Assembly (NCBI RefSeq): GCF_022539315.1
Contig: NC_066314.1
Coordinates: 54,125,180-54,189,179, forward strand
Origin: Serinus canaria
Taxonomy: Eukaryota > Chordata > Aves > Passeriformes > Fringillidae
Reading direction: 5' to 3'
DNA: 64,000 nt
Shown here: positions 47,510-58,713 of the stretch, piece after piece
How positions within the stretch are numbered: position 1 is the stretch's first letter
How the letters are laid out: each line of letters starts with the position of its first letter
Position numbers and translations under genes: made by a program
Notes under the pieces: generated by a model
What the model was told of the DNA's origin: nothing
Seen by the model: only the letters and a program-made list of their open reading frames with translations
The model's database searches: none

Positions 47510-47786
47510 GGAGGGCTCAGAGCAGGGCCCAGGCTCTGCTCCAGGGGCCCAGCAATGGCACCAGAGGAATGGGCAGGGACTGAGCCCAGGAGGTTCCACC
47601 TGGGCAGGAGGCAGAACTTCTTTGCTGGGCAGTGACCGATAACAGATTGTCCAGAGAGGGCATGGAGTCTCCTCACTGGGGATATTCCAGAACCAGCTGG
47701 ACACAATACATGAGCTCTGGGATGGCCCTGCTGGAGCAGGGAGGTGGAACCAGCTGATCCAACCTCACCCATTTCACGATTCCTGT
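47510..47786 (+). mobile_element. CR1 LINE fragment (3' end)
   Basis: 'GAGGGCTCAGAGCAGGGCCC', 'CCAGCAATGGCACCAGAGGA', 'TGGGCAGGAGGCAGAACTTC', 'ATGGCCCTGCTGGAGCAGGG' and a tail CACGATTCCTGTG. It matches 59222-59525 over most of its length, so both come from one CR1 subfamily. It is on the + strand and 5' truncated just before the 'GAGGGCTC' word. Large - strand open frames across it are not genes. Confidence 0.92.
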
Positions 47787-48633
47787 GGGATGGGGCAGTT
47801 TTGCCAGCCAGGCATAAATGTTCCTGGAAGAACTGCTTGGAAAAGAGACCCACATTGCTCTGAACCCACTGTTACCACTGTGTTGTGTCCTAGTTTGTTG
47901 GAAACTCTTCATCTCCCTGAAGGTTAAGCCCTCCTGAATTCCATTCTTGGGAAGCTCAGAGGGGCAACCCTACCTGTCAAGCAATACCTTCCTTGTTACT
48001 CAGTTCTAATGCTGCAGATCCACCTATTTTGATTTAATGGCTGCTCTGTGCAACTCACTTCCCTCCCACATCACTCTGCAGAACTCTTCTCCTCAGCTCC
48101 TTCATGTGAGTCATTTTCTCTCTGTTGAAGGTCTCCTATAAGAGACTCATTTATTGATATTGCTTAGTCTGCTAATTGCCCAGGAGGATCATCCATCTTC
48201 TCCTGGTAGAGTGTTCAATTAGCCTGAATCTTAAGATTACATTTTTCTCCACATTCCCTCATCCTCCTTTTTCCTTCTGTGCCCTCCTCTTCTCCTCTAC
48301 TCTGCCCTGTGTCATCTTTCAGGAAGCAATATATTGTGCCCTTCATTTACATTTCTGGCTTCAGGCCCATTTGGAAACTGAAATCCCCATTAGAAACAGG
48401 GACACAAATGATTAGACAAACCTTAAAACAGGACCAGGGTGTAGGAAAGTAATTTAATACTCCATAAATGCTGTAAAGCTCTAATGAAACTGCCATCTCA
48501 TTGAGTTAGTGGCTCATGGAAGGTGCTGCCCAGGGAAGAGTTCAATCCTGGCATTCAGCCATGGACAGGAATTCCTGCTGGCTCGTTTATCTGAAGCTGG
48601 AGGAGCTCTCTGGCCAGTGTCACTGTTGGTATT
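47787..48633. other. Unique non-coding stretch
   Basis: Nothing recognisable. A C/T-rich piece at about 48.24-48.31 kb gives a pyrimidine-driven open frame. Confidence 0.55.
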
Positions 48634-49020
48634 TGTGGTATCGAAGCAAGGCATCCCCGATGAAGGAGAGAGAGAATGATGCATCCGACTCCATTATCAG
48701 AAGGCTAATGTATTACTTTATTATACTATACTACGTACATTTCATCTAAACTGAATCTGCCAAGTACTCTTACTCACAACTGCACAGAACTGCACTCATC
48801 TCTGATTCTCTCGTGACTGTCCCATGACAGTCCCCCATACACACACTTCTTGGCCCTGCTAGGCCAAGGGAACAAAACATCCTCACTTTGGGTAAACAAT
48901 CTCCATATTGCATTCTACTTTAGCACAACACAGGCACAGCAAGCAAGATAAGAATTGTGTTTTCCTTCTTCTCTGCTTGTCCAACAGCTTCTCTCTATTC
49001 AGAGGCATGTGAATACCACA
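48634..49020 (-). mobile_element. Solo LTR, ERVK-like, no target duplication seen
   Basis: A 387-bp element with perfect 8-bp terminal inverted repeats TGTGGTAT...ATACCACA. On the - strand it begins TGTGGTATTCACATGCCTCT. AATAAA on the - strand is TTTATT at 48717-48722, near the U5 side, which sets the direction. It shares GATAAGAATTGT, GACTCCA and TCAGAAGGCT with the LTR at 16845-17228, in the same order and orientation. The flanking six bases (GGTATT left, GTGTGG right) do not match. This suggests recombination between different copies, loss of one flank, or later mutation. Confidence 0.85.
48717..48722 (-). promoter_or_regulatory. LTR polyadenylation signal (AATAAA on - strand)
   Basis: TTTATT on the + strand, at the same relative place as in the related LTR at 16845-17228. 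Confidence 0.7.
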
Positions 49021-50839
49021 GTGTGGAGCTCAGATCTCTTCATTAACCTGATTTCCTGACACAAAACAGCCAAAGTTCTTCTGGAGCTGTAAAGATTCAC
49101 TTCTCCACGGGAGGGCTGTTGAGGGGGGAGCTACATTGTGTTGCTCTATACAAATTGCCTTTTAAAGAAGAGGCTTTTCATGCTTGACATCACTGCTTGA
49201 CATTCTAAGCAAATGGAAGACATCTCAATAAAATATTCTAGAGATTTAGGCCTAATTTGCCTTCTCTGCTTTTATTTTTGTTGTCAGAGTTATTGGACCC
49301 CATCTTGAACTGTATGCTTTTCAGGGATGGAGAGACTTAAAAAAATATTGAACAGTTAATTGATATTAAGACATGACAAAACATAACCTCATAACAACAT
49401 CAAATCATGTTTTGCTCTGGCAGTTTTAACCCTTTTCTTATTGCAGCTGATGGAGACCAGGGACCAAGTTATGACTGAAAACCCCAAACCTGCTCTCAGC
49501 CTGAACCAGTAGCACCAGAATTATGCAACTATGACTGCATCAGGGCAAAACTCGAATCTACAAAAACTGAAAAGAGAAAAATTCATTGAAATCAGACATT
49601 TTATACTAAAAGGAGGACAAAAATGGTTTGTTATACAATTTCTTATACAATATACTTATTTTTCTTCCTAATATTACATGCTTAAATTAACACTTTTACT
49701 AATTTCTATTAAAACCAGAGTAAAAACTGCATGACTTTCCTGCTTCTTTTAGTCTTTTTTGTCTCCCCAGATGAAAACCTTTGATGCAGAGTGCAAGTAG
49801 AAACATGTAAAACAGACAGAGAAAAAGAGAAAAGTATCATAAACTCAGTTATTGAAGTGCTTTTTTCAATAGTCACAAAGAAAATAAGAGGATTGACTTC
49901 CTAATTAAATGATATTTCATTGCAAGTTTGTTTGTAAGGAAATTACACCAATAACTGGGAAACATGTATTTATCCAAGGTGCATCTCTGGAAGAACTTCG
50001 ATATCTCTGGATAGCACAGCCAAAGTATCCTTGTGTGAGTAAAGATAAATCACTGCATAAATGCTTGCAAGGATTTGTATCTTTGCAAGTGAAATGAACA
50101 TGTGAAGTCAGTGAGGTTTGATATGTTATGTTTTAAGGTGTTTTTCATGAACTAAAGGAATAAATATTAATGGAGGTGACATTCTCTGAATAACTAACAG
50201 AGCCTGGGAAATAGTTTCTAACACTAATTATAGTAAATCAATTTAAAAAATTAAATTCATTTTTCCTTTCATCTATTGCTTCTTTGTGTATTTTTAATTT
50301 CTTGTGTTTCCAGTTGCTTTTCAAGGACCTTTAAAAGGGGCTTGGTTTGGTTCAAAGTGGATATTTTTTTTATTTAAGTCTCTTCTGTTCCTTTTCCTAT
50401 TTCCTATTCCTAACTCATTTGGCCAGCTCTAGCTCACCCTGACTTCAGAGGTCATCTGGGGAATGGCTGCCAAGCCATGTCATATCGCCTAGAATGTGAC
50501 ATGCAACCAAATTCTTCCCATGCCTGTCCTCTCCCACAGGAGAGGACCTTTTTCTTTCCAGTGAAGCTGCAAGATGCTGCTTTTATGCCAGCAGAGATTC
50601 CCTGTGCTAAAATGGAGTTGGTTCAGAATGATTTTTACAGTGCCAGCAGCATCAAACAGCCTGAGCCATTCCCAGAATCTTTCTTCAGTTTATTTGTTTT
50701 TATTTTTAAAATTCTTAATTTTCCTCCCAGTTTTGCACATGGATTTGGCAGCTGTTTAGAACAGTATTTTCTCAGGCACAAAATGAACCTGCTGATCCTT
50801 AGATCCCACTTTTTTCAGGAGACTGAGTTCTATTTATAT
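49021..50839. other. Unique AT-rich stretch
   Basis: No gene assigned. Around 50.51-50.69 kb an acceptor-like site (TGTCCTCTCCCACAG, AG at 50539-50540) is followed by an open frame (inside the 126-codon + frame 50477-50857), but no donor or homology supports an exon. Confidence 0.45.
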
Positions 50840-50844
50840 AAGCC
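50840..50844. repeat. Probable target-site duplication AAGCC (left copy)
   Basis: AAGCC directly precedes the LTR terminus TGTCG. AAGTC follows the other end at 52222-52226. Four of five bases match, consistent with a 5-bp duplication plus one mutation. Confidence 0.6.
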
Positions 50845-52221
50845 TGTCGTGGTTTGAGAAGAAATGAAGTTTTTTTAGGATAGTGTGGTCACGCCAATAG
50901 GTGTTCAGATTTTAATATTGGCACCTGGTTTGTCCACTGAGAGCATGGATACGCTTCTGAGAACACAGGGGGTTAAAAGCTGTGAACTCCCAGGAGAAAC
51001 TCCCTTTTAAGTTCCAGTCTTAGAAGAGAGCAGACCCTCCCCTGCCCGGCTCCGAGCTCGAGGGGGGGGTGAGGATGGGAGCCATGTGGCCTTAGAGAGG
51101 TAGGCCAGGCCTGGGCGGAAGGGTAGAGAAGCACTGCGAGGGCTTCGGGCAGCCATCCCCCATTCCCCCCCTGGAGGGAGAGAGCCAGAGCCTGTGCCAG
51201 TGATAGCGCCGCTGCGTGAAGGAGAAGGGGGGGGTGTGCCCAGCAGGGCAGCCAGGCCTGGGAGTTCATACACCAAACCGGCAGAGCCTGGGACTTTTAA
51301 CCCTTCTTGAGATGACAGAAACCTTGCAAATGCTGATTCTTCCTGAAGCTGATGAAATAGAGTAAGATAGCAAGAAAATGGGCAAATGAAAGACATTGAG
51401 AGAAGTTAAGAAAAATCCTAGGTGAGAAGAGATGATAGAGTAGCCTTTAGTGAGACTTTTTTCTTGAATCTCCATGGCAGAACCCTTGCATTCCTGTGAC
51501 ACAAAGACTGCATTCTAGGGGGAGGCAATGGCTCAGAGCCAGGAGAGTGCAGTGATGTGAAAGTGTGTGAACAGAGATGACGAGTGAAGAAGGTAGTGGT
51601 GGTGCCCTCGGTCTTCGAAGAAGAAGAAGAGGAAGAAGAAGATGATCTCTGTTCAAGAGACCCCTCGGCCCCAGGGGGTGAAATTTGGGGGAGACAAGTG
51701 TCCCAAAAGGAGAAAGACTGTGCTCTTTTTAGAACTAGACAAAGCATCTTTAAAGAAAAAAACCCTAGGAGCAGCTCTGGTCCATGTGCAGTAGTGAGAG
51801 CACTAGACATGGAAAAAAGAAGTCAGGATGGCAAATGTTCTCCGGGCGGTGCCACACGTGACACGGAAACACAAGAAGTTTCAACTGTTTCCTGGGGAAG
51901 TCTGTAGTGCAAGAGAGACTCCTCTCTTCTCGAAGAATTGAGAATTGATTATCTAAAAAGTGGTGATAGACTAAGAGCGAGTGATCTAAAGAGTGGTAAC
52001 AATTAGAAATTAAGTGGAGGGAAGAAGAAGAAATTTAGAAAGTTTTCATCCTGTGTTCTGTGTGCTTTTCCTTGTAGTTTTAAGTTAATAAAGTTCTTTT
52101 TTCTTTCAATCTTAAGTTAGAGCCTGCTCTACTCTGTCTCTAATCACATCTCACAGTAAATACCAGAGAAAGAGGTATTCTCAAGAAGGCACTGGCATTG
52201 CGCCAAACTCAAACCATAACA
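50845..52221 (+). mobile_element. Long solo LTR (1377 bp)
   Basis: Ends are TGTCGTGGTTTGA and TCAAACCATAACA, an imperfect terminal inverted repeat of 13 bp with two differences, with TG/CA termini and a probable 5-bp duplication (AAGCC/AAGTC). AATAAA at 52087-52092 gives + orientation and leaves about 130 bp of R/U5. The interior is GC-richer than the flanks, with a G-rich run near 51060 and a GAA-rich run at about 51618-51645. It has no pol, gag or env motif. Open frames inside (51007-51396, 51418-51810, 51584-51907) lie on opposite strands and are read as chance. The length is large for a solo LTR but compatible with some bird ERV families. Confidence 0.85.
52087..52092 (+). promoter_or_regulatory. 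LTR polyadenylation signal AATAAA
   Basis: AATAAAG followed by a T-rich and TCT-rich stretch, 129 bp before the LTR end. Confidence 0.75.
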
Positions 52222-52226
52222 AAGTC
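52222..52226. repeat. Probable target-site duplication AAGTC (right copy)
   Basis: Differs from the left copy AAGCC at one position, a C/T transition. Confidence 0.6.
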
Positions 52227-52414
52227 TCTGTTAGTTTTTTGTCCCCAAAAGATTTCTTACTTTTAATTGTGTACAATGACATTAAAAATACCAGATTCCT
52301 TACTTTTACACCTATCTTGGGTCTTTTATAATAAATCGATGCTGAACATGAGGCACATCCCCTATCAAAAACTGTTTGAATGATTTGGCATAACAATGAC
52401 ATTTCATTTGCTAC

Positions 52415-52692
52415 CTGTCTGAAATACAGCCCATAAAATGGTGTACTGAATTTCTGATGGATCACTGTTAATAGTAACTTTATCTACTGAGAAAGCAATT
52501 TCATGAATCACACCTTTATCTTGAAATAAAAATTTAGTAGTGCTCCTTCTATTGCAGAATGATTTAACCTGCTCTAATAATCCTCTGATGACAGAAACAG
52601 AATCAGACAAGAGAATTTTACCTGATAAGAAATTTTCATACAGCTTTTTATGTTGGTTTTGAATTAAATCTATAAAAGGATAGAGGTTATTC
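52415..52692 (-). other. Candidate orphan exon, unknown protein
   Basis: Read on the - strand, a pyrimidine-rich acceptor (TATTTTTATTGTTCAG, AG at 52694-52693) is followed by 278 bp open in one frame and then a possible donor (ACAG/GTAGCA, GT at 52414-52413). The frame has balanced composition, with pieces such as 'YPFIDLIQNQHKKLYENFL' and 'GVIHEIAFSVDKVTINSDP', and it is not low-complexity. I do not recognise a family. The donor is weak, no partner exon is found, and 90-codon frames occur by chance in such DNA. It abuts the LTR, so an exon or a decayed coding remnant are both possible. Confidence 0.22.
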
Positions 52693-52700
52693 CTGAACAA

Positions 52701-53357
52701 TAAAAATACACTCTTTCTAAAACTAGGTAATCAGTCTTCAAGCATCAGTTAAGCCTAGAAGTTGGATCTTGGTTAACAGACATTGGATGATTCATATTAA
52801 TGAAACTATTTCATGATTTGATAGGGGAGACCAAAGATCTGTCAGGCTCAGTATAGAGGGAAAGAATTAAGAGCGTGAATGTGTAAAGTAATCTGTATTC
52901 TGAGTTATTTAATGATCATACACAAAACCTTCTACATCTGGAATTTGTACCTGTTTGATGGTGTTTCATATCTGCCTGGTGTCCAGAAATTTCTCCTGCA
53001 GTATTTTAAGTGTGTTTATATATTTAGTGTACATTATCATCTAGAATGATAAAATGAAAAGGAATTTCTTATTTTTCATTTGAATGCTACCTCTGGTATT
53101 CCTGAGCTTGTGTTCTGCAAGAAATAATGAATGATCATTCCTCAGCCACTCCACTCAAATCATTTGCTACTTTAAAGCTTTACCTCCATCATAGCTGTCT
53201 TCAGTTATCCAAGCTGATGAGTTGGAGTGTGTTCAGTCTTACCACACATGGAAGAATTTTCTGACCATCCTTGCCAGTCCTTTCCAAACATGTCCTAGTC
53301 CTTGTGGAGCTCCTCCTCAGGAGTCTATCAGATACATCCACAGAGGCATAAATAAAG
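52701..53357. other. Unique AT-rich stretch
   Basis: Nothing recognised between the exon-like segment and the pyrimidine array. Confidence 0.55.
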
Positions 53358-53930
53358 GTCTCTCTCTCCCCTCCCTCCCTCCCTCCCTCCCTCCCTCCCT
53401 CCCTCCCTCCCTCCCTCCCTTCCTTCCTTCCTTCCTCCCTCCCTTCCTTCCTCCCTTCCTCCCTCCTCCCTCCCTCCCTCCCTTCCGTCTTCCTTCCTTC
53501 CTTCCTCCCTCCCTTCCTTCCTCCCTTCCTTCCTTCCTTCCTTCCTTCCTTCCTTTCCTTCTTCCTTCCTTCCTCCTTCCTTCCTTCCTTCCTCCTTCCT
53601 TCCTTCCTTCCTTCCTATCCTCCTTCCTTTCCTTCCTTCCTTCCTTCCTTCCGCCACTTCCTTCCTTCCGTCCTTCTTCCTTCCTTCCTCCTTCCCCTTT
53701 CTCTTCCTTCCCTTCCGCCACTTCCTTCCTTCCTTCCGTCCTTCTTCCGTTCCTTCCTTCCTGCCACCTTCCTTCCGTTCCTCTTCCTTCCCTCCTTCCT
53801 TCCTTCCTTCCTTCCTTCCGTCCTCTCCTTCCTTCCCTTCGGGGGGGGCCTTCCTGCCTCTCCGTCCCGTTCCTTCCCTTCCTTCCTTCCTTCCGCCACT
53901 TCCTGCCGCCTTCGCTCCGCCACTTCCTCC
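53358..53930. repeat. Pyrimidine array (CCCT)n to (CCTT)n with CCGCCACTTCCT islands
   Basis: It starts with CTCT and (CCCT)n, turns into (CCTT)n with many variants, and contains a G8 interruption at about 53841-53848. The word CCGCCACTTCCT occurs four times (53651, 53715, 53893, 53917), mostly in the 3' half, hinting at a longer repeat unit. The 237-codon + frame and the three - strand Arg/Lys/Glu/Gly-rich frames are translations of the array, not genes. Confidence 0.95.
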
Positions 53931-54174
53931 ACTGAGGGGTGATGAAGAAATCCCCCTAGGGGGTAGGTGGGTGTCCGTCCACTGTGTGGGGGTGGCAAAA
54001 CTGCTGGGTGATATGAGGTAGCAAATGGGGTCCGTTATTCCGCCGGCTCTCGGCCAGGCCTCTCGGGTGTCCTTCAGTTCCCACTTCTTACTGAAGTGTA
54101 TATGGAGTCTGTGGTGTTACTTCCGGACTGTAAATTGAATGATCCTTTGCTTAGGGTTGTATTTTTTCTTAAAG
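53931..54174. other. Unique spacer between two pyrimidine arrays
   Basis: About 240 bp of mixed sequence with no recognised feature. It separates two arrays of the same composition, which may once have been one. Confidence 0.6.
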
Positions 54175-54462
54175 TCCTTCCTTGTCCTTTGCCTTCCCCC
54201 TTTCCTTCCGTTGCCTTCCCCTGTCTTAACGCTTCCTTTCCTTATCCTTCTCTTTCCCTTCCTATCCTTCCTCTCTCGATGTCCTTCCTTCCTCCTTCCT
54301 TCTTCCTCTTCCTATCCTTCCTTCCTTTCCTTCCTTCCTTCTTCCCCTTCCTTCCTTCCTTCCTTCCTATCCTTCCTTCCTTCCTATCTTCCTTCCTTAC
54401 CTTCCTTCCTTCCTTCCTTTCCTTCCTTCCTTCCACCTCCCCTCCCTCCCTCCCATCCTTTC
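54175..54462. repeat. Second pyrimidine array (CCTT)n
   Basis: Irregular CCTT/CCTAT/CCTTT words over about 290 bp. Frames in it (54096-54626, 54139-54549) are compositional. Confidence 0.93.
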
Positions 54463-57400
54463 CCTATGCTCTCCGATGTTTCAAAATTCAGTGCCACCCA
54501 GGAATCTCACCTGGAGCAGGGAACACCAGTGACACCAGACACCTCATGAGGTTCACCAAGACCAAGCTGGTGCTTCACTTGGGTAGGGGAGTGTCCAGAA
54601 GAGGGCATGAAGTTGGTAAGAGCTGAGAAAGTTGGTGCTGCCCCCCCATTCTTCATGAGCATGAAATGGTTATTGTTACGCATGTGGAATTAAGATAAAA
54701 AAAAAAAAAAAGATGAAATGAATAATCAATGTGTCAGAGATTTGTATCTCCTTTCCTGGTATTTGGTGCCATGGCAGGAAGACAAGGAAAAGAAAATGAC
54801 AGAGGCCTGACATTTGCTTGAACTGGTCCTGCCACGTGGCTCTAGCATACTGAGAGACTTTGTGTGGAGGAACAACATGATCCAAGTTTCCAGAAGTGCT
54901 AAGAAATAAGCACCAAAAGCAGGGTAATTTTCACTCACAGAATTATTGCCTTTGTGCAGTTCAGGAGGTTGCAGCGACTAAAAGGATGGTTTCTTGTTTA
55001 GCTCTTTTGCCTGTGGCAAAACATTCCTCTATTAATTCACTGCTGTTTAAAAAGTGGTTTGACTTCCCTGGATGAAAGGCATGACATAAGTGCTTAGTAT
55101 TAGATGATTATTATTTTTTTTATTCCTTTCAGGCCAAGGGCCTATTACAGGTCTCATAAAGTTTAGCACTCCAGCTTTTCTACTAGAAAAGAAAAAAGAA
55201 AAGAAAAGAAAAAGAAAAGAAAGAAAAGAAAAGAAAAGAAAGAAAAGAAAAGAAAAGAAAAGAAAAGAAAGACAAGAAAAGAAAATAAAAGAAAAGAAAA
55301 GAAAGAAAAAGAAAAGAAAAGAAAGAAAAGAAAAGAACAGAAAAGAAAAGAAAAGGCAGCTCAGTCTCTGTAAGATTACAGAGCTGTCTATGTATTCCTC
55401 AGATAATTTATATTTAAAGGAAAAAATAGAAACATAAACCAAAGTGATCTCTCAATGAGGAAAAAATTGAATATTTTTCAAGAAAGAGGTCACTACTTGT
55501 CAGATTTTTCACTGCTCTAAATTGATGCAATATCAATGATTTTTTTTGGGTGGTCTATGGTTAACATTTTCATATTCAAACTCTAAGTTAATAAAACTTT
55601 CCATGGTACTCCAAATAAACCTTTATTTGGGGGCTTGAAGGCTAATTGTGTATTTAACACAGACAGGCACTCAGAACCTCGTGATGTGCAGGAATAAAGT
55701 TATAGGAACACATTTAAAAAGTCCAGGCCAGCATCTTGGTTCTTGTAAATGATCTTGTCTGTTTGGAAGTCAGTGAGGTTATGCTGACTTAGGTCAAGTG
55801 AGCTTACAAAGCTGTCAATGTTAGAAACAATGTATTCACCAAATTAATAAAAAAAATAAAAAATTAAAGAACCAGAGAACTCATTAAAAGATATCATGGC
55901 TTCAGATTTCATGTACATCATTATCATCTTCAACTAGCAAAATTGTTGTCATCCAATTCCCCTTTTTTACCTGATGAAAGAAATCTTTCCCTGTCAGAGA
56001 TGCTCCAGACCCTAAACCATCTCTGCTGGACCCCCTGGAATATATTAATTTTTTTGCTGACTGGAATTTTTTGTATTCAACTAGAGAAACTCATTTGCTC
56101 TTCAGGCAGAAAGTGCTTTCATTTTTAGACATCAGTGGCATTTTTGGTCCTTTGCCTTCTTAATCAAAATCCAGTCTCTGAACTTTGCAGAAGAGTCATT
56201 CTTATAAGACACACAATGCAGCAACACAGCACTTTAATCCTATTTGTTTGGCAATGCCTAAACTTCTTTTACATCCTGCAGGAAAAACTGCAGTTAGCCT
56301 TGTCCAAGGAAGCTGCAAGGGAATGGTAATCTTAGAAACCTTTTTTTCTAGGCAGGCTTTTTTCCTGGGCAGCTCTTGTGAATTGTCAAAGCCAAGCACT
56401 GGGCAAACTGAGCCCACAAAAAAAACAGCTTTGGCTGTACTCACACCCTGCTTTTGGGTTTTTGGTGGGGATTTTTGTTTTCTTTTTTTTTTAACCAGCC
56501 AAAGAAAAAAACCATTTATTCCAAACTTTTAAAAAGCGACATCACTGTGCCTAACAAAAGTTTTGATGCTACTAAACTTTCATTTTAAACATGCATTTGG
56601 TAAATATGTATAAGTGTAATGTTTAATTCACTGAAAATTCAGTGTGTGGTTCCTAAATCCTGCAAATCCAAGGAAGTCTTGCTGAGACCATCACCTCATC
56701 ATTCACTGAACTAAATGGAAATCCTTCTTGGTTATGTCTCCAAGGCAAATTCTCAATCTTAAAACATTTCTTGCTGTCTATATAGTTCTTAAGCAGTCTA
56801 AATTTTATAATCCCTAGGCAGTTTTGGTTTTTTTTTCCCAGTTTGGTTATGAATACAGATCAACCCTCTGAGAACTATAGGCAGTCTCAGTTCCATATTT
56901 CCAATGTTCTTATAGTAATCAGAGTAAAAATTTGTCACACTATGCACAGTATTGCAGCCAAAGCTTTTTTTTCATACAATGAATGGGTTATGCTTAAACT
57001 GCAAGTAAAGGTTTTCCAAGGAGAGTGAATCCTAAACAGGTTTTCCCCAGGAAGAAGTGAAAACGTGAAAACAAGAGTTTGTGGCAAAAGAGTTTTAATC
57101 TTCCAACACAGTCAGGACCTCTTGGTTGTTCAGTAAGTCAGTAGTAAATGCAGAATAATGCTTTATAATACCTGTGGTATCATAGACCTGACCCACTCTT
57201 TTCACATGACCCCACATGTTTTTCCACTGTTTTAAATCAGGTGTAGTGCCCCGATGTTAATCCAATGACTTTCCTAGCCTATAGAGGATGATCAAAGCTA
57301 AAACTTCCAGAAGTTGAAGAGTCCATCCCATCCTACAGGCTGGTCTGAATTCTTTAATTCTTTAATTTCATAAAGTACAATTATGATTTCTTGATTATAT

Positions 57401-58713
57401 TTATGAGGAAAAATCTGGGTATGCTATATTCAAATTAGGATAAGAAATCTTAGACAAGAAGAAAAAAAGAAACAAAACCTTTGCACAGAGTCAGTGGGAA
57501 TGTTTGAATATTTGAATGTTTGTATAAGAAGAGCTATTAATTTTTCTGGCATGCCCCATGATGTTATGAAGAAAACATCTCACAACATGTGTTTGGAGAA
57601 ATCTTACAGTAAGATGTCTGCTGCTGTTATGTTAGTTTTTTCAGTGCATTTTGTGCCTTATTCCCAATTAGATTCATTCAGTTTCCTGTAGATGTGACTC
57701 TGGCACCTCTCCTTTTGCCTTTCTTCACAAATTGTTTATCAAATTTGACTGACAGTCATCCTCAACTCCCCTCTCAGACTTTACTGCCTTTTGGTTGAAG
57801 GAAATTGTTTTCAGCACCTTCCAATTTACACCAGTCAGCATCACTGGATTGCTTCCTTGTGGCAGCCTTTATTTCTTGAATGAAGTTTTCTCTTGTATTA
57901 TACAGAGAAACAACAGGACTGGGGTGAGGCAGCTCATAATTTGAGCTCTTGTCCAGTGGTTAATGGAAGTAATCAGGACATCAACAATAGCACTGGTGAA
58001 AACTGGCAAAATGCTCCAAATTATCTACATTTTGACTGATTTTTCAAGGGCAGAAAAATCAATGGGAGAAACTATTTTTAACCAATCACACATTTGCCTG
58101 TATTTCATATTTCATTTCTGAAAATGAAGAAAAGCCTGGAAAATTACATTGCTTTAAGTTACTATGGATATTTAATTGTCTGATAACACATGCTAACACT
58201 TGAAAAACAGAATTTCTGTGGCCTCAACACAATTTCCTTAACTTGCCATATCCAGTTTCTCTTCTCACTATCTCTTTTCTTCCATGCTTAGGACCTTTCT
58301 TCAGGGTTGAGAATGGGAGCACTCAGCCTTTACTGGGTGTATGAAAAATTGAGGTTTTGTTCCAATCCAATTTGCAGGGTAGAATGAAAGGATTCAGGTG
58401 AAAGAAGTGCCAAGAAATGTATGCCAAAACACAACAGGAGCTGCCTATGATGACTCTGAATTCAGACATCAATGTTTTATGTCTTTGCTCTGTGTGCTGT
58501 TCATGAGTAGCCAACACCCATGGCTGGCACTTAGCTATAAAACAACACTGTGGCCATCTCAGTGCCAGTAATTCAATCTATCACTTTCTACACGGCCACA
58601 GACGTCTCTATTCCTGTAATGCTCCTGTCTCAGCTTCCCCTCTCTGTGCTATTTTTTCTCACACTGTTGCTCAAATTTTGAACTGTAAAAGAAGTAACCC
58701 AGAGTGCTGAGCA
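54463..58713. other. Mostly unique AT-rich stretch
   Basis: No gene recognised. Holds the purine array at 55185-55355 and a 7-bp palindrome CACTGAA-AA-TTCAGTG near 56.63 kb. Frames such as 56185-56532 and 57494-57691 lack known motifs. Confidence 0.5.
55185..55355. repeat. Purine array (AAAAG)n/(AAAG)n
   Basis: About 170 bp of AAAAG units mixed with AAAG, with rare C (GACAAG, GAACAG) and T interruptions. Homopurine tracts like this can form triplex DNA. The 131-codon - frame across it (poly-Phe/Leu/Ser) is not a gene. Confidence 0.95.

Noticed and set aside
47371..47853. 160-codon - strand frame (and 113-codon neighbour)
   Set aside because: Antisense translation of a CR1 3' end. The same peptide pieces appear antisense to the CR1 at 59.1-59.4 kb.
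50525..50857. Exon after the acceptor-like site at 50539
   Set aside because: Good pyrimidine tract, but no donor, no homology, and the frame runs into the LTR start.
51007..51907. Several 100-130 codon frames inside the long LTR, including an acidic run
   Set aside because: They lie on both strands of an LTR. The Glu run is the GAA-rich tract. No retroviral motif is present.
53222..53935. 237-codon + strand open frame and three long - strand frames
   Set aside because: They are translations of the pyrimidine array (Leu/Pro/Ser/Phe on one strand, Arg/Lys/Glu/Gly on the other), not proteins.
54096..54626. 176- and 136-codon open frames
   Set aside because: Mostly (CCTT)n translation. The ends are not recognisable and no start context or splice structure supports them.
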